From NCBI GenBank assembly GCA_963715255.1, contig CAVQRN010000004.1, forward strand, positions 362,093 through 426,092: a stretch of 64,000 nt of DNA, in the 5' to 3' direction. Below are positions 46,781 to 55,403 of this stretch, piece after piece. The position numbers and the translations under genes are program-made. Positions within the stretch are counted from its first letter, which is position 1; each line of letters begins with the position of its first letter. Under the pieces are notes generated by a model. It was given only the letters and a program-made list of their open reading frames with translations. It was not told the DNA's origin and ran no database searches. Source of the stretch: JAHEEL01 sp963715255 (GTDB lineage: Bacteria > Actinomycetota > Acidimicrobiia > Spongiisociales > UBA5794).

Positions 46781-47845
46781 CTCGTTCGCACGGCCTCGAC
46801 GCCCACCTCCTGGTATCCCGTCGCGAGGGATTCACGCTCGACGTGTCGTTGTCGATTCCTTCGGGGCGCACCGTGGCGCTGCTCGGGCCCAACGGCGCCG
46901 GCAAGTCCACGGTTGTGGCGACGCTCGCCGGTCTTCTGCCGCTCGACGGCGGCCACATCACGCTTGACGGCCGGACCCTCGACGATCCTGGCGCCGGCAT
47001 GCTCATACCGGCCGAGGACCGCGGAATTGGGGTTGTCTTCCAGGACTACGTGCTGTTTCCCCATCTGACGGTTGTCGAGAACGTCGAGTTCGGTCTCAGG
47101 AGTCGCAAGACGCCGCGCCGTTCGGCGCGAGAGCAGGCGATCCGGTGGCTTGGACGATTCGGTCTGGATGATCTCGCCGACCGCAGGCCACGCGACCTTT
47201 CGGGCGGGCAGGCGCAGCGCGTTGCCCTGGCTCGAGCTCTCATCACCGAGCCGGATCTCCTGCTCCTGGACGAACCGCTCGCGGCGCTCGACGCCACCAC
47301 CCGAGTCGCCCTGCGTCGCACACTGGCCGATCACCTCAAGCAGTTCGCGGGGCCTCGCATGGTCATCACACACGACCCGACCGAAGCCTTTCTGCTCGCC
47401 GACGAGATCCACGTGATCGAGGACGGCATCATCACCCAGGTCGGGACCCCGGACGACATCAGGCTGCGACCCCGAACCGCATATATCGCGGACCTTGCCG
47501 GATCCAACCTGGTGCCCGGAACTGCCGCCGCGAGGAACGGTGAGGACCGGCTCCCACGAGCTTCACATTGCCGACACGCACATCACCGGCTCCGTGCTCG
47601 CAGCCATCCACCCCCGCGCGATCATCATTGATCGCCACCAGCCAGATGGGAGCCCTCGCAACACGTGGGAGGCCACGGTCACCCGTGTCGAGCATTACGG
47701 CGACCGGGTCCGGCTTCAGACCGGCGACCCGCTTCCGCTCACCGCCGAGATCACACCCGACGCTCTTGCTGATCTCCAGATCCGCGAGGGTTCCATTGTG
47801 TGGGTCTCGATCAAAGCCACGGAGATCAACGTGGAAGCGGACTGA
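46777..47845 (+). CDS. modC: molybdate ABC transporter ATPase with TOBE domain (frameshifted)
   Basis: The ATPase part (residues 1 to about 245) has GPNGAGKSTVVATLAG (Walker A), FQDYVLFPHLTV (Q-loop), LSGGQAQRVALARAL (signature), LLLLDEPLAALD (Walker B) and ITHDPTEAF (H-loop). Near 47540 the frame changes; the remainder, a TOBE/Mop domain (ITGSVLAAIHPRAIIIDRHQ, then LTAEITPDALADLQI and VWVSIKATEI), reads to 47845. I chose the ATG at 46777, overlapping the modB stop. One base is probably missing or extra. Confidence 0.9.
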
Positions 47846-47897
47846 GGAAGTGGAGAGTTGGAAGTACGGCGCCCCGCCAGACGGCCGGGCACCGCTC

Positions 47898-48434
47898 TCA
47901 GGAGATGATCTCGGCTTCGAAGCGAGACAGGCGGATTGGGTCGCTGGGGGAGATGGACGCCTTGCGGCGAGCGATGTCGACTTGCTCGGCGGCGGTCGAG
48001 ATCCCCGGGATCGCCGGGAGCAGCAGACCGGCGCGCCCTCCGGGGCCGTCAACGATCACGCCGTATCGCGAAGGATCGAGGTCGTCAAGCCCATCGACCG
48101 GCTCTGCATCTCCGAGCAGATAGACGGTCACGTCGAGATCGTCGACCTCCCCGGGTTGGAGAGGATCGAACCGCGGGTCGGAGGTCGCCGCAGCGACCGC
48201 CAGACGTGCAATCTCTCCGCGGAGGGAGTCCGCTTGGGGCCGCACGGAGCCGATGCATCCTCGCAGTGGCCCTTCCGATCGCCCGGGTCCGGCACTGTCG
48301 TGGAGCGATACGAATACGCCGCTCGGCGGCGGGTCGCCCTGCTCCGACGACGGATCGAGGAACTCGCCCGTAGCCAGGTAGCAGCGGATCGCCTCCCTGG
48401 CCAGATCCACAAACGGGTGTTCGCCGGCGCTCAT
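47898..48434 (-). CDS. AMMECR1-domain protein (AmmeMemoRadiSam system protein A)
   Basis: The 178-residue protein carries the AMMECR1 signature LRGCIGSVRPQ near residue 60, with GVFVSLHD before it, SDPRFDPLQPGEVDDLDVTVYLL and the C-terminal half GVIVDGPGGRAGLLLPAIPG. The function of the family is not established. It is divergent from the MEMO gene with 105 bases between. With the radical SAM gene at 50134-51276 these make the three-part AmmeMemoRadiSam set named in protein family databases. Confidence 0.9.
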   Translation of the reverse strand: MSAGEHPFVDLAREAIRCYLATGEFLDPSSEQGDPPPSGVFVSLHDSAGPGRSEGPLRGCIGSVRPQADSLRGEIARLAVAAATSDPRFDPLQPGEVDDLDVTVYLLGDAEPVDGLDDLDPSRYGVIVDGPGGRAGLLLPAIPGISTAAEQVDIARRKASISPSDPIRLSRFEAEIIS

Positions 48435-48539
48435 ACCTGGAGCGTATCTGAGGAACGGGGGGCGGTGAAGGGCCGGAAGTCCATGGACGACCAGGCCGAA
48501 ATGGCATAGGTTTGGTGATGGTTCCCAGGGAGGTAGCCC

Positions 48540-49331
48540 ACGCGTCCCACCGTTCGTCGCCCCGCCGTCGCCGGCGCCTTCTACCCGGCGGACCGCCGCC
48601 GCCTCGAAGACGAGGTCCGGACCCATCTCGCCGCTGCCGAGCGCGTCGTGGTCGACTTCCAACTGCGGATCCTCATCGTCCCGCACGCCGGTTACGTGTA
48701 CTCGGGTCCGATCGCCGCCACCGGGTACCGTCTGCTCGAAGGTCGGGAGGACCTCCGGCGGATCGTCATGCTCGGTCCGTCACACTCTGTGTGGTTCTCC
48801 GGGCTCACGCTCCCAGGCGTCGACTACCTCGAGACCCCGCTCGGCGATGTAGCGGTCGACGGACCCGGTGCGGCCGCAGCCTTGACATCTTCGCTCGTCG
48901 CCGACTCGGCGGCTGCGCACGAACGAGAGCACTCTCTCGAGGTCCAGCTTCCGTTTCTCCAGATCGTGGCTCCCGGCACTCCAGTAGTTCCTCTGCTCAC
49001 CGGGGACGTGGATCCAGTCGACGTCGCCGATGTGGTCGAGGCACTTTTCGACGATGGGACGCTTCTGCTGGTCTCTTCTGATCTGTCCCACTACTACGAC
49101 TACGAGACCGCTCGCCGCCTTGATGCCGAAACGGTCCATGCGGTCGAGCGGCTCGATGCGGTCGCTCTCGGACGAGAGTCCGCGTGCGGGCGGACCGGGA
49201 TCCAAGCCGCGCTCCACATCGCGAACCGTAGTGGCTACCAGATGCAGACCCTCGACGTCAGGAACTCGGGAGACACCGCTGGTCCGCGCGATCGTGTGGT
49301 CGGGTACGGCACGTTCGCGTTCGGTGGTTGA
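48540..49331 (+). CDS. MEMO family protein (AmmeMemoRadiSam system protein B), ACG in start position
   Basis: The protein opens RPTVRRPAVAGAFYPADRRRL, the conserved MEMO N-terminus, continues with PHAGYVYSGPIAATGYRLL, MLGPSHSVWFSGL and HEREHSLEVQLPFLQ, and has the SSDLSHYYDYETA block. These include the histidines of the extradiol-dioxygenase-like metal site. The initiator position (48540-48542) is ACG with GGGAGG six bases upstream and an in-frame TAG at 48534-48536, so no standard start is available before a GTG at 48648, which would delete the first conserved block. Confidence 0.85.
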   Translation, partial: TRPTVRRPAVAGAFYPADRRRLEDEVRTHLAAAERVVVDFQLRILIVPHAGYVYSGPIAATGYRLLEGREDLRRIVMLGPSHSVWFSGLTLPGVDYLETPLGDVAVDGPGAAAALTSSLVADSAAAHEREHSLEVQLPFLQIVAPGTPVVPLLTGDVDPVDVADVVEALFDDGTLLLVSSDLSHYYDYETARRLDAETVHAVERLDAVALGRESACGRTGIQAALHIANRSGYQMQTLDVRNSGDTAGPRDRVVGYGTFAFGG

Positions 49332-49355
49332 CGCGAATCTTTGGCGCCGGAGCGG

Positions 49356-50015
49356 TCAGCTTGTCTCTTGAGCTGCCGGTGTCGAGACGTTCAGGACTTC
49401 GTCGCGCGCCCTCAAAGCAGCGACGACTTCGTCGAGCGAATCGCCGCCGAGTCCGAGGACCTCGAGAGCGACCGTTCGGACGCCTTCGCTCTCACTCAGC
49501 GTCATGTTGTGCACGCTCGCGCCAACAGCATTCAAGAATTGGAACAGCGGCGTCATCGTTCCATGTCCCGGTGTGTACATCATTTCAAGCCGCTGCACTC
49601 GATGGATTCGCCTCCGGACCGGAGCGAAACCGATCATGATGACGAGTGCGACTCCCAACGACACGGCGGCGAACAGGTACATGCCGAAACCGGTCGCGAG
49701 ACCGAGCGCCGCGGCGAACCAGAGCGTCGTAGCCGTCGTGATGCCGGAGACCGTGAACCCGGTTCGGATCATTGCGCCCGCCCCGATGAAGCCGATTCCG
49801 GTCACCACCTGAGCGGCGACACGCGTCGGATCCACGTCGGCGCCCTCGAAGGCGTACGCACCAGCGATCGTGAAGAGCGCCGCACCGGCAGCGACCAGCG
49901 TGTGAGTCCGCAGCCCCGCCGTCTTCTGGTAGATCTCCCTCTCGACCCCGAGAGCGGCGCCGAGGAGGGCGGCAATCACCAGCCTGAGGACGAGTTCAAT
50001 ATCGCTTGGAGGCAC
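49356..50015 (-). CDS. mgtC: MgtC/SapB family membrane protein
   Basis: The 219-residue protein has five N-terminal membrane helices with the MgtC signature AALLGAALGVEREIYQKTAGLRTH, VVTGIGFIGAGAMIR and GITTATTLWFAAALGLATG, then a soluble C-terminal domain of about 80 residues (ACT-like). MgtC proteins modulate ATP synthase and Mg2+ or phosphate homeostasis in pathogens, and are widespread. It is inserted between the MEMO and radical SAM genes and is convergent with MEMO; a functional link is not evident. Confidence 0.88.
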   Translation of the reverse strand: MPPSDIELVLRLVIAALLGAALGVEREIYQKTAGLRTHTLVAAGAALFTIAGAYAFEGADVDPTRVAAQVVTGIGFIGAGAMIRTGFTVSGITTATTLWFAAALGLATGFGMYLFAAVSLGVALVIMIGFAPVRRRIHRVQRLEMMYTPGHGTMTPLFQFLNAVGASVHNMTLSESEGVRTVALEVLGLGGDSLDEVVAALRARDEVLNVSTPAAQETS

Positions 50016-50133
50016 ACAGTTCCCTTCGACCGGTGCATCTTACTGGGAGGCCGCAGCGCCGCTCCGGGTACTGCGCAATGAGTACTCGGTACAGGGCCCT
50101 GCCCATGGCTCGCAGCTGGTGGCCGGCAGCTCT

Positions 50134-51276
50134 TCAGTCCCGCTCTGCCAGCCTCACCGGCAGGCGGCGGTCGCCCCAGTTGCCGGGTTCGGCATCGAAT
50201 ACGCCGGCGCACGGCGTGCTGCACAGTGTGCAGCACCCCTGGCCATCGAGGCCCCAATGGCCCAACCGGTAGCGGTTCCGCTCGATGAGGACGGAGCCGC
50301 ACGCGTGGCAATAGGTCGTCTGGCCGGCCGGATCGTGCACGTTGCCGGTGTAGACGTAGCGCTCTCCGTTCCCCATCGCGATCTCCCGAGCACGAACGAG
50401 CGTCGTGGTAGGTGTGGACGGTCGATCCACCATCTTGTAGGACGGATGGAAGGCAGTGAAGTGGTGGGGGACGTCCGGGCCCAGGTGCTCAACCACCCAC
50501 GTCGTCATCTCGTCGATCTCCTCATCCGAGTCGTTGAGACCGGGGATGAGCAGCGTCGTGATCTCGAGCCACACGTCGGTCTCGCGTTTCACGTATTCGA
50601 GGGTCTCGAGCACCGGGTCGAGGGCACCGGCGCACGTCCGGTGATAGAACTCCTCTGTGAAGGCCTTGAGATCGATGTTCGCCGCGTCCATGTGGGCGTA
50701 GAACTCCCGTCGGGGCTCCGGGTTCACGTACCCGGCGGTGACGGCCACCGTGCGAATGCCCCGTTCGTGGGCCGCGTCTGCGATGTCGATGGCGTATTCG
50801 TGGAAGATGACGGGATCGTTGTAGGTGAACGCGATGCTCAGAGCGCCGAGTTCGTCGGCCACTCTCGCCACCTTCTCCGGACTCGCCTCGTCGGCGAGGA
50901 CGTCGTACTCCTTCGCCGTTGAGATGTCCCAGTTCTGACAGAACCGACAGGCCAGATTGCATCCTGCGGTGCCGAAGGACAGCACCGGCGTGCCGGGGAG
51001 GAAGTGGTTGAGGGGCTTCTTCTCGATCGGATCGACACAGAACCCGCTCGAACGCCCATAGGTGGTGAGGACGATTTCATCGTCGATCCGAGCACGGATG
51101 TAACAGAGGCCCCGCTGGCCGTCATGAAGCTTGCACTCGCGGTGGCAGAGGTCGCACTGGATCCGTCCGTCGTCGCGTTGGTGCCAGTACTGCGTCGAAA
51201 CGACCGACCCGGGTGGACCGAAGTCGTCGCGGCGCGGTACCGGTCTCTCGGATGATGCCGCTGGGAGTCCATTCAT
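50134..51276 (-). CDS. AmmeMemoRadiSam system radical SAM enzyme
   Basis: The 380-residue protein resembles pyruvate formate-lyase activating enzymes. An N-terminal IQCDLCHRECKLHDGQRGLC carries extra cysteines; the [4Fe-4S]/SAM motif is GCNLACRFCQNWDIS. The barrel has TYNDPVIFHEYA and TAGYVNPE. The C-terminus has a zinc-ribbon-like pair YCHACGSVLIER and CCTLCSTPCAGVF, which is typical of this subgroup. It acts in the cytoplasm on an unknown target, possibly generating a glycyl radical or modifying AMMECR1/MEMO partners; that is inference. Confidence 0.9.
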   Translation of the reverse strand: MNGLPAASSERPVPRRDDFGPPGSVVSTQYWHQRDDGRIQCDLCHRECKLHDGQRGLCYIRARIDDEIVLTTYGRSSGFCVDPIEKKPLNHFLPGTPVLSFGTAGCNLACRFCQNWDISTAKEYDVLADEASPEKVARVADELGALSIAFTYNDPVIFHEYAIDIADAAHERGIRTVAVTAGYVNPEPRREFYAHMDAANIDLKAFTEEFYHRTCAGALDPVLETLEYVKRETDVWLEITTLLIPGLNDSDEEIDEMTTWVVEHLGPDVPHHFTAFHPSYKMVDRPSTPTTTLVRAREIAMGNGERYVYTGNVHDPAGQTTYCHACGSVLIERNRYRLGHWGLDGQGCCTLCSTPCAGVFDAEPGNWGDRRLPVRLAERD

Positions 51277-51432
51277 GGTGTGCCGATCTGTCCCGATACC
51301 ACGAGCCTACGCCGCGTGCAGAGGACCGGGCTGCGGCATGGGCACCATCATCTACGTGATCCGGTACCAGTCGATCCGCATCAGCGAAGTCGCGAAAACC
51401 AACTGACACAACTCAAACGTCAAACCAACAGA

Positions 51433-51456
51433 GGGGCCGCCCGCAAGGGCGGCCCC
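51433..51456 (-). terminator. strong intrinsic terminator
   Basis: GGGGCCGCCC (51433-51442), loop GCAA, and GGGCGGCCCC (51447-51456) make a perfect 10-bp GC stem. Read on the minus strand it lies downstream of the anti-sigma gene and is followed by a T/G-rich CTCTGTTGGTTTG, so it most likely ends that transcript before the radical SAM gene. Confidence 0.7.
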
Positions 51457-51476
51457 TTCGAACGTGTCCGGGACAA

Positions 51477-51530
51477 GTAGCGGGGTAGCGGGGTAGCGGG
51501 GTAGGAACAACAGCTGCCAGCTGCCAGCCA
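51477..51530. repeat. short tandem repeats, 8-nt then 7-nt units
   Basis: Three and a half copies of CGGGGTAG are followed within a few bases by CAGCTGC repeats (CAGCTGCCAGCTGCCAGCC). The 8-nt unit matches the CGGAGTAG/CCGAGTAG repeats at 61008-61128 and the 7-nt unit resembles those at 53243-53303. Confidence 0.75.
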
Positions 51531-51543
51531 GATCGACGGCCGG

Positions 51544-51783
51544 TCAGTGTTCCTTGCCCTCTTCTTGGATCATCGTCCGGAGTTTGTCGAAGAGCTCAGG
51601 GGGAGGTTCGGTGTGGCCCCGCCCGTGGATCACTTCCTTGAGCTTGGTCTCGAACTCGTATGCGTTCATGCATGATGAGCAGCGTCTGAGATGCAGTCTG
51701 ATCCGCAACGAGTGAGACAAGGAAGTCTCGTCGTCCAGGTACTGGTAGATGTACTCGATGGCGTGGTCGCAGCCACTACTCAT
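51544..51783 (-). CDS. zinc-finger anti-sigma factor (RsrA-like)
   Basis: The 79-residue protein has the ZAS pattern: an N-terminal C..H (GCDHAIEYIYQYLDDE), then the finger LRIRLHLRRCSSCMNAY with His-x3-Cys-x2-Cys. This is the size and layout of the redox anti-sigma factors RsrA and RshA, which bind an ECF sigma factor and release it when the thiols are oxidised. No sigma factor gene follows or precedes within the visible sequence on this strand, which is unusual; it may have been lost or lie elsewhere. Confidence 0.8.
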   Translation of the reverse strand: MSSGCDHAIEYIYQYLDDETSLSHSLRIRLHLRRCSSCMNAYEFETKLKEVIHGRGHTEPPPELFDKLRTMIQEEGKEH

Positions 51784-51940
51784 TCACGTGTCCTGTGATT
51801 CAGCGGTCTCCTGCTACCTCCTGCAACCTCTTCTCGAGCCCTCTTCTTCCCCGATCGCCCAGGCATGGAGTGTCGCGGAAGTCTTGCGCGTGTTGCGGCG
51901 TTGACGAGGGGAGACATCACTGGACGGAGCCACGCGAACC

Positions 51941-52497
51941 ATGACAACCGCCGAACACACCAGACTCGCAGAAGACGACGCGGGAGACGCGGAGTGGAAG
52001 AACTGGGGCCGGTATCTGAGCGAACGGGCGTGGGGGACCGTGCGCGAGGACTTCAGCGAGCACGGCATGGCGTGGGCCGCGGTTCCCCACGACCACGCCA
52101 GCGGTCGGGCGTGTCGATGGAATGAAGACGGTCTCGCCGGCATCAGCGACCGCCGCCGGTTCCTCTCCTTCGCCGTAGCGCTGTGGAACGGTGAGGACAC
52201 GATCCTCAAGGAGCGTCTCTTCGGTCTCTCCGGGCCCGAAGGCAACCGCGGCAAGGATGTCAGAGAGGCCTACTGGTACCTCGACGCCACGCCGACGCAC
52301 CGCCATCTGCGAATGCTCTACAAGTACGCCCAGTCCTCATTCCCCTGCGACGAACTCGTCGCAGAGAACGGCAAACGAGGGTGGACGATCCCGAGTATGA
52401 ATTGATCGACACCGGAGCCGGACTGGGGGCCAGCCGCCAGACGGGTTGGACGGGCCTCGTTGCCACGCTGCTTCAAGACCAAGGAGAAGAGCAATGA
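51941..52497 (+). pseudogene. glucosidase-type glycoside hydrolase with the central part deleted
   Basis: The first 155 codons match the N-terminus of the about 900-residue glucosidase family (MGH1/GH63-like): WGRYLSERAWGTVREDFSEH, CRWNEDGLAGISDR, LKERLFGLSGPEGNRGKD and AYWYLDATPTH. After a one-base frame change near 52378, DDPEYELIDTGA runs straight into GLGASRQTGWTGLVATLL, which is the extreme C-terminus of the same family. About 700 residues of catalytic domain are therefore missing, with the join at a shared DTGA-like sequence. The product cannot be an enzyme. Its stop overlaps the epimerase start (ATGA). Confidence 0.75.
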
Positions 52498-53228
52498 TTC
52501 TTACCACCGCCGCCGACGTGCCATACCTCACGACCGACCAGATGATCGAAGTCGACCGGGCCATGATGGAGGACTACCGGATCGACCTGATCCGCATGAT
52601 GGAGAATGCCGGAAGGAACCTGGCCCACCTCGCACGGGAACGGTTCCTTGGCGGCGACCCGCGTGGACATCGGGTTGTTGTGCTCGCTGGGACCGGCGGA
52701 AACGGCGGCGGCGCCCTCGTCGCGGCCAGGCGGCTCCACAACTATGGGGCGATCGTCAGTGTCTTCGTCACGAAACCCGACGACGAGTTCACGCCCGTGC
52801 CAGGCCAGCAACTCGACCTGCTCCGGGGTATGGGAGTCACGATCAGTGGTGCCGGCGAGATCGACACCACCGACCCTGCCGATCTCGTTCTCGACGGAGT
52901 GATCGGTTACAGCCTGCGGGGTGCACCCCGCGGCGAGGCGGGTGTGTTGATCCGCTGGGCGAACGACGACCCTGCACCGGTCCTCTCCCTCGACGCGCCA
53001 TCCGGCGTCGACACAACGACGGGAACCGTGTTCGAACCTGCAGTTCGGGCTACGGCAACGATGACGCTTGCACTCCCGAAGGAGGGCCTACGTGCTCCCG
53101 GTGTCGAAGACCACGTCGGTGAGCTCTACCTCGCCGATATCAGCGTCCCGCCCGAGTTGTACGCCAGATTCCTCGGCATCGAGGTAGGTCCGATCTTCGC
53201 CGAGAGCGATATCGTCAGACTGGGGTAG
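52494..53228 (+). CDS. nnrE: NAD(P)H-hydrate epimerase
   Basis: This is a 244-residue YjeF_N/NAXE-type protein. LTTDQMIEVDRAMMEDYRID opens the fold, MMENAGRNLA contains the K+/substrate region, VVVLAGTGGNGGGALVAAR is the Rossmann phosphate loop, and the catalytic aspartate lies in LVLDGVIGYSLRG, followed by LSLDAPSGVDTTTG. It interconverts R- and S-NAD(P)HX. The dehydratase half (NnrD) that is often fused is absent. It overlaps the decayed glucosidase by ATGA. Confidence 0.9.
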   Translation: MILTTAADVPYLTTDQMIEVDRAMMEDYRIDLIRMMENAGRNLAHLARERFLGGDPRGHRVVVLAGTGGNGGGALVAARRLHNYGAIVSVFVTKPDDEFTPVPGQQLDLLRGMGVTISGAGEIDTTDPADLVLDGVIGYSLRGAPRGEAGVLIRWANDDPAPVLSLDAPSGVDTTTGTVFEPAVRATATMTLALPKEGLRAPGVEDHVGELYLADISVPPELYARFLGIEVGPIFAESDIVRLG

Positions 53229-53242
53229 GGCAGGAGACAGCA

Positions 53243-53303
53243 AACAGCCAACAGCTGACAGCTGACAGCCAACAGCTAGCAGCTAACGGCTAACGGCCAA
53301 CAG
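53243..53303. repeat. 7-nt tandem repeat array
   Basis: Eight full units and one partial, each a variant of AACAGCT (AACAGCC, GACAGCT, AGCAGCT, AACGGCT, AACGGCC), fill the gap between the convergent epimerase and zwf genes. The related 8-nt arrays in this window occupy similar intergenic places. Confidence 0.85.
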
Positions 53304-53355
53304 AAGGAGCTACCAAGAACGTCGTGGCTGTCGTGTCCTGTCTGCTGTCTGCGGA

Positions 53356-54807
53356 TCAACTTCCCGTCCACGCTCTGCCACTCAACACCAATCTCGGATC
53401 CATTTCCGCGGGACCCCACGTGCCGGCTTCGTAGCGGTGCGGTTCCGGGCGGTAGTCGAGGAGTGGGTCGTAGAGGCGCCAGGAAGCCTCGACTTCGTCT
53501 GCTCGCACAAACAGGGTCTGGTCGCCTTCGACAACGTCGAGGATCAACGTCTGGTAGGCATCGGGGAGACGCCCGTATGCGTCGTCGTAGCTGAAACTGA
53601 GCCCCTGGGTGTTGAGCATCATTGCCTCGCCCGGCACTTTGACGTTGAACTGGACCATGAAACCCTCATCCGGCTGCAGCGTGATCAACAACACGTTCGG
53701 GTCCACGACGCAATCGTCGCGGTGCCCGTGGAAGATGCACAGGGGCGGCCGTTGGAAGGTCACGGCGATCTGGGTGAGACGTCTCGGCAGGCGTTTTCCG
53801 GTGCGGAGGTAGAACGGCACGCCCCTCCACCGCCACGTGTCGACTTCGAGCTCGATGCCGACGAACGTTGGTGTCTTCGAGTCGGCGGCGATGCCGTCCT
53901 CGTCGCGGTATCCGGGAACCGCAACACCGTCGATGGTTCCTGCGTCGTACTGGCCGAACACGACGTTCTTCCGGCGGATCGGGGCGATCGCCTGGACCAC
54001 TTTGACCTTCTCGGTGCGGATCTGGTCGGCGTCGAATGAGATTGGCGGTTCCATGGCCACGAGTGCCAGGACCTGAGTGAGATGGTTCTGCACCATGTCG
54101 CGCAGAGCGCCTGCGGTTTCGTAGTAGTTGGCGCGAGAGCCGATCCCGAGGTCTTCTGCGACGGTGATCTCAACCGACTCGACCCGGTCGTGGTTCCAGA
54201 CGCTCTCGAACATCGGGTTCGAGAACCGGAACGACAGGAGGTTCTGCACGGTCTCCTTGCCGAGGTAGTGGTCGATCCGGTAGACCTGAGACTCTTCGAA
54301 GAATTCGTGGGTGACCCCGTTCAGCGCGCACGCGGACTGCAGATCGGTACCGATCGGCTTCTCGATCACGAGGCGGGTCCATCCAGGGCTCTCGTTCAGC
54401 GCTGCTTCCCCGAGACCTGTGATGGCGGCAGGGAAGGCCGAAGGGGGGAGCGCCAGGTAGAAAGCTCGGTTCCCCGGCAGGTCATGGTCGGCTTCGATTG
54501 CCTCGATGCGATGTCGGACGTCGTCGTAGGTGTCGGCCCCACGGTCGAGTTGCTGATAGTGAATGTTCTCGTCGCACCACGCTTCGAGATCGACATCGTC
54601 GAGTCCTGAATCGGTCAACGCCTCGCGTGTCCACGTCCCATAAGCGTCGTCGGTGAGGTCGCTGGGAGCGACACCGAGCAGGACGCATCGGTCTGCGATG
54701 CCGTTCTCAGTGATCAGGCGATAGAGCGACGGGATCAGCTTGCGGCGCGCCAGATCACCCGTGCCTCCGAAGATGACGAAGACGTGGCGATCGATCTCGG
54801 TGGTCAT
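53356..54807 (-). CDS. zwf: glucose-6-phosphate dehydrogenase
   Basis: The 483-residue enzyme begins the oxidative pentose phosphate pathway. GGTGDLARRKLIPSLYRL is the nucleotide loop, VIEKPIGTD the EKPxG block and YRIDHYLGKETVQN the substrate and catalytic His-Asp site. Later motifs are TPTFVGIELEVDTWRWRGVPFYLRTGKRL and LQPDEG. The sequence is intact. Its ATG overlaps the stop of the upstream gnd-like chimera (TGATG), and pgl lies divergently just beyond, so the three activities form a pathway cluster. Confidence 0.96.
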   Translation of the reverse strand: MTTEIDRHVFVIFGGTGDLARRKLIPSLYRLITENGIADRCVLLGVAPSDLTDDAYGTWTREALTDSGLDDVDLEAWCDENIHYQQLDRGADTYDDVRHRIEAIEADHDLPGNRAFYLALPPSAFPAAITGLGEAALNESPGWTRLVIEKPIGTDLQSACALNGVTHEFFEESQVYRIDHYLGKETVQNLLSFRFSNPMFESVWNHDRVESVEITVAEDLGIGSRANYYETAGALRDMVQNHLTQVLALVAMEPPISFDADQIRTEKVKVVQAIAPIRRKNVVFGQYDAGTIDGVAVPGYRDEDGIAADSKTPTFVGIELEVDTWRWRGVPFYLRTGKRLPRRLTQIAVTFQRPPLCIFHGHRDDCVVDPNVLLITLQPDEGFMVQFNVKVPGEAMMLNTQGLSFSYDDAYGRLPDAYQTLILDVVEGDQTLFVRADEVEASWRLYDPLLDYRPEPHRYEAGTWGPAEMDPRLVLSGRAWTGS

Positions 54808-55403
54808 CAGGATTCCTGCTTGATGGCGTGCCCGCCGAACTGGCGACGCATGGCAGAGAGCAGCCGATCCGCGTAGTCGACCTCGTCTCGCGATCCGATC
54901 CGACGCATGAGGGACAGGGTAATCACCGGGGCGGGAACGTCGAGATCGATTGCTTCGAATACGGTCCAGCGACCCTCACCGGAGTCCGGAACCCACGGCG
55001 CGATCCCTGCCATGGTCGGACTCTGGGAGAGCGCATCGGCGGTGAGGTCGAGCAGCCACGAGCGGACGACACTGCCGTCCTGCCAGATCGCGGCGATCTG
55101 AGCGAGATCAAAGCCGAAGTCGTCTTTCGCCTCCATCAGGGCGAAACCTTCTGCGTACGCCTGCATGAGGCGGTACTCGATCTGCACGGCGTTTCGTGCG
55201 GCAGGGACCTCCAACTGATGCACGTGCTCACTCACGACGCTCACGATCTCGGGAAGCGCCTCGATCACACCGCCGCCGAGCACGACGATCTCGGGATTGA
55301 AAGCGTTCACGAGTCCCGTCGCGGTTCGGTGGATCCGGCAGGTCAATTCGAAGGGTGCATCGAAGTCGGCATATGGGTCACTACCGTCGAGCAGAACGGT
55401 GGG
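54807..55403 (-). pseudogene. in-frame chimera of a ROK kinase C-terminus and a 6-phosphogluconate dehydrogenase C-terminus
   Basis: The upstream half (about 60 codons) ends a ROK-type sugar kinase: HRTATGLVNAFNPEIVVLGGGVIEALPEI. At about VQIEYRLMQ it passes without a frame change into the C-terminal domain of 6-phosphogluconate dehydrogenase: LMQAYAEGFALMEAKDDFGFD, IAAIWQDGSVVRSWLLDL, MAGIAPWVPDSGEGRWTVFEA and FGGHAIKQE. Neither part has its active site: the ROK ATP/sugar lobes and the Gnd Rossmann domain are gone. A deletion joining neighbouring glk and gnd genes explains it. The TGA overlaps the zwf start. Confidence 0.7.

Noticed and set aside
51404..52254. Long open frames on the opposite strand of the glucosidase remnant and similar high-GC shadows elsewhere
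   Set aside because: They mirror the codon periodicity of the sense gene, are Arg/Ala/Pro-rich and show no family motif.
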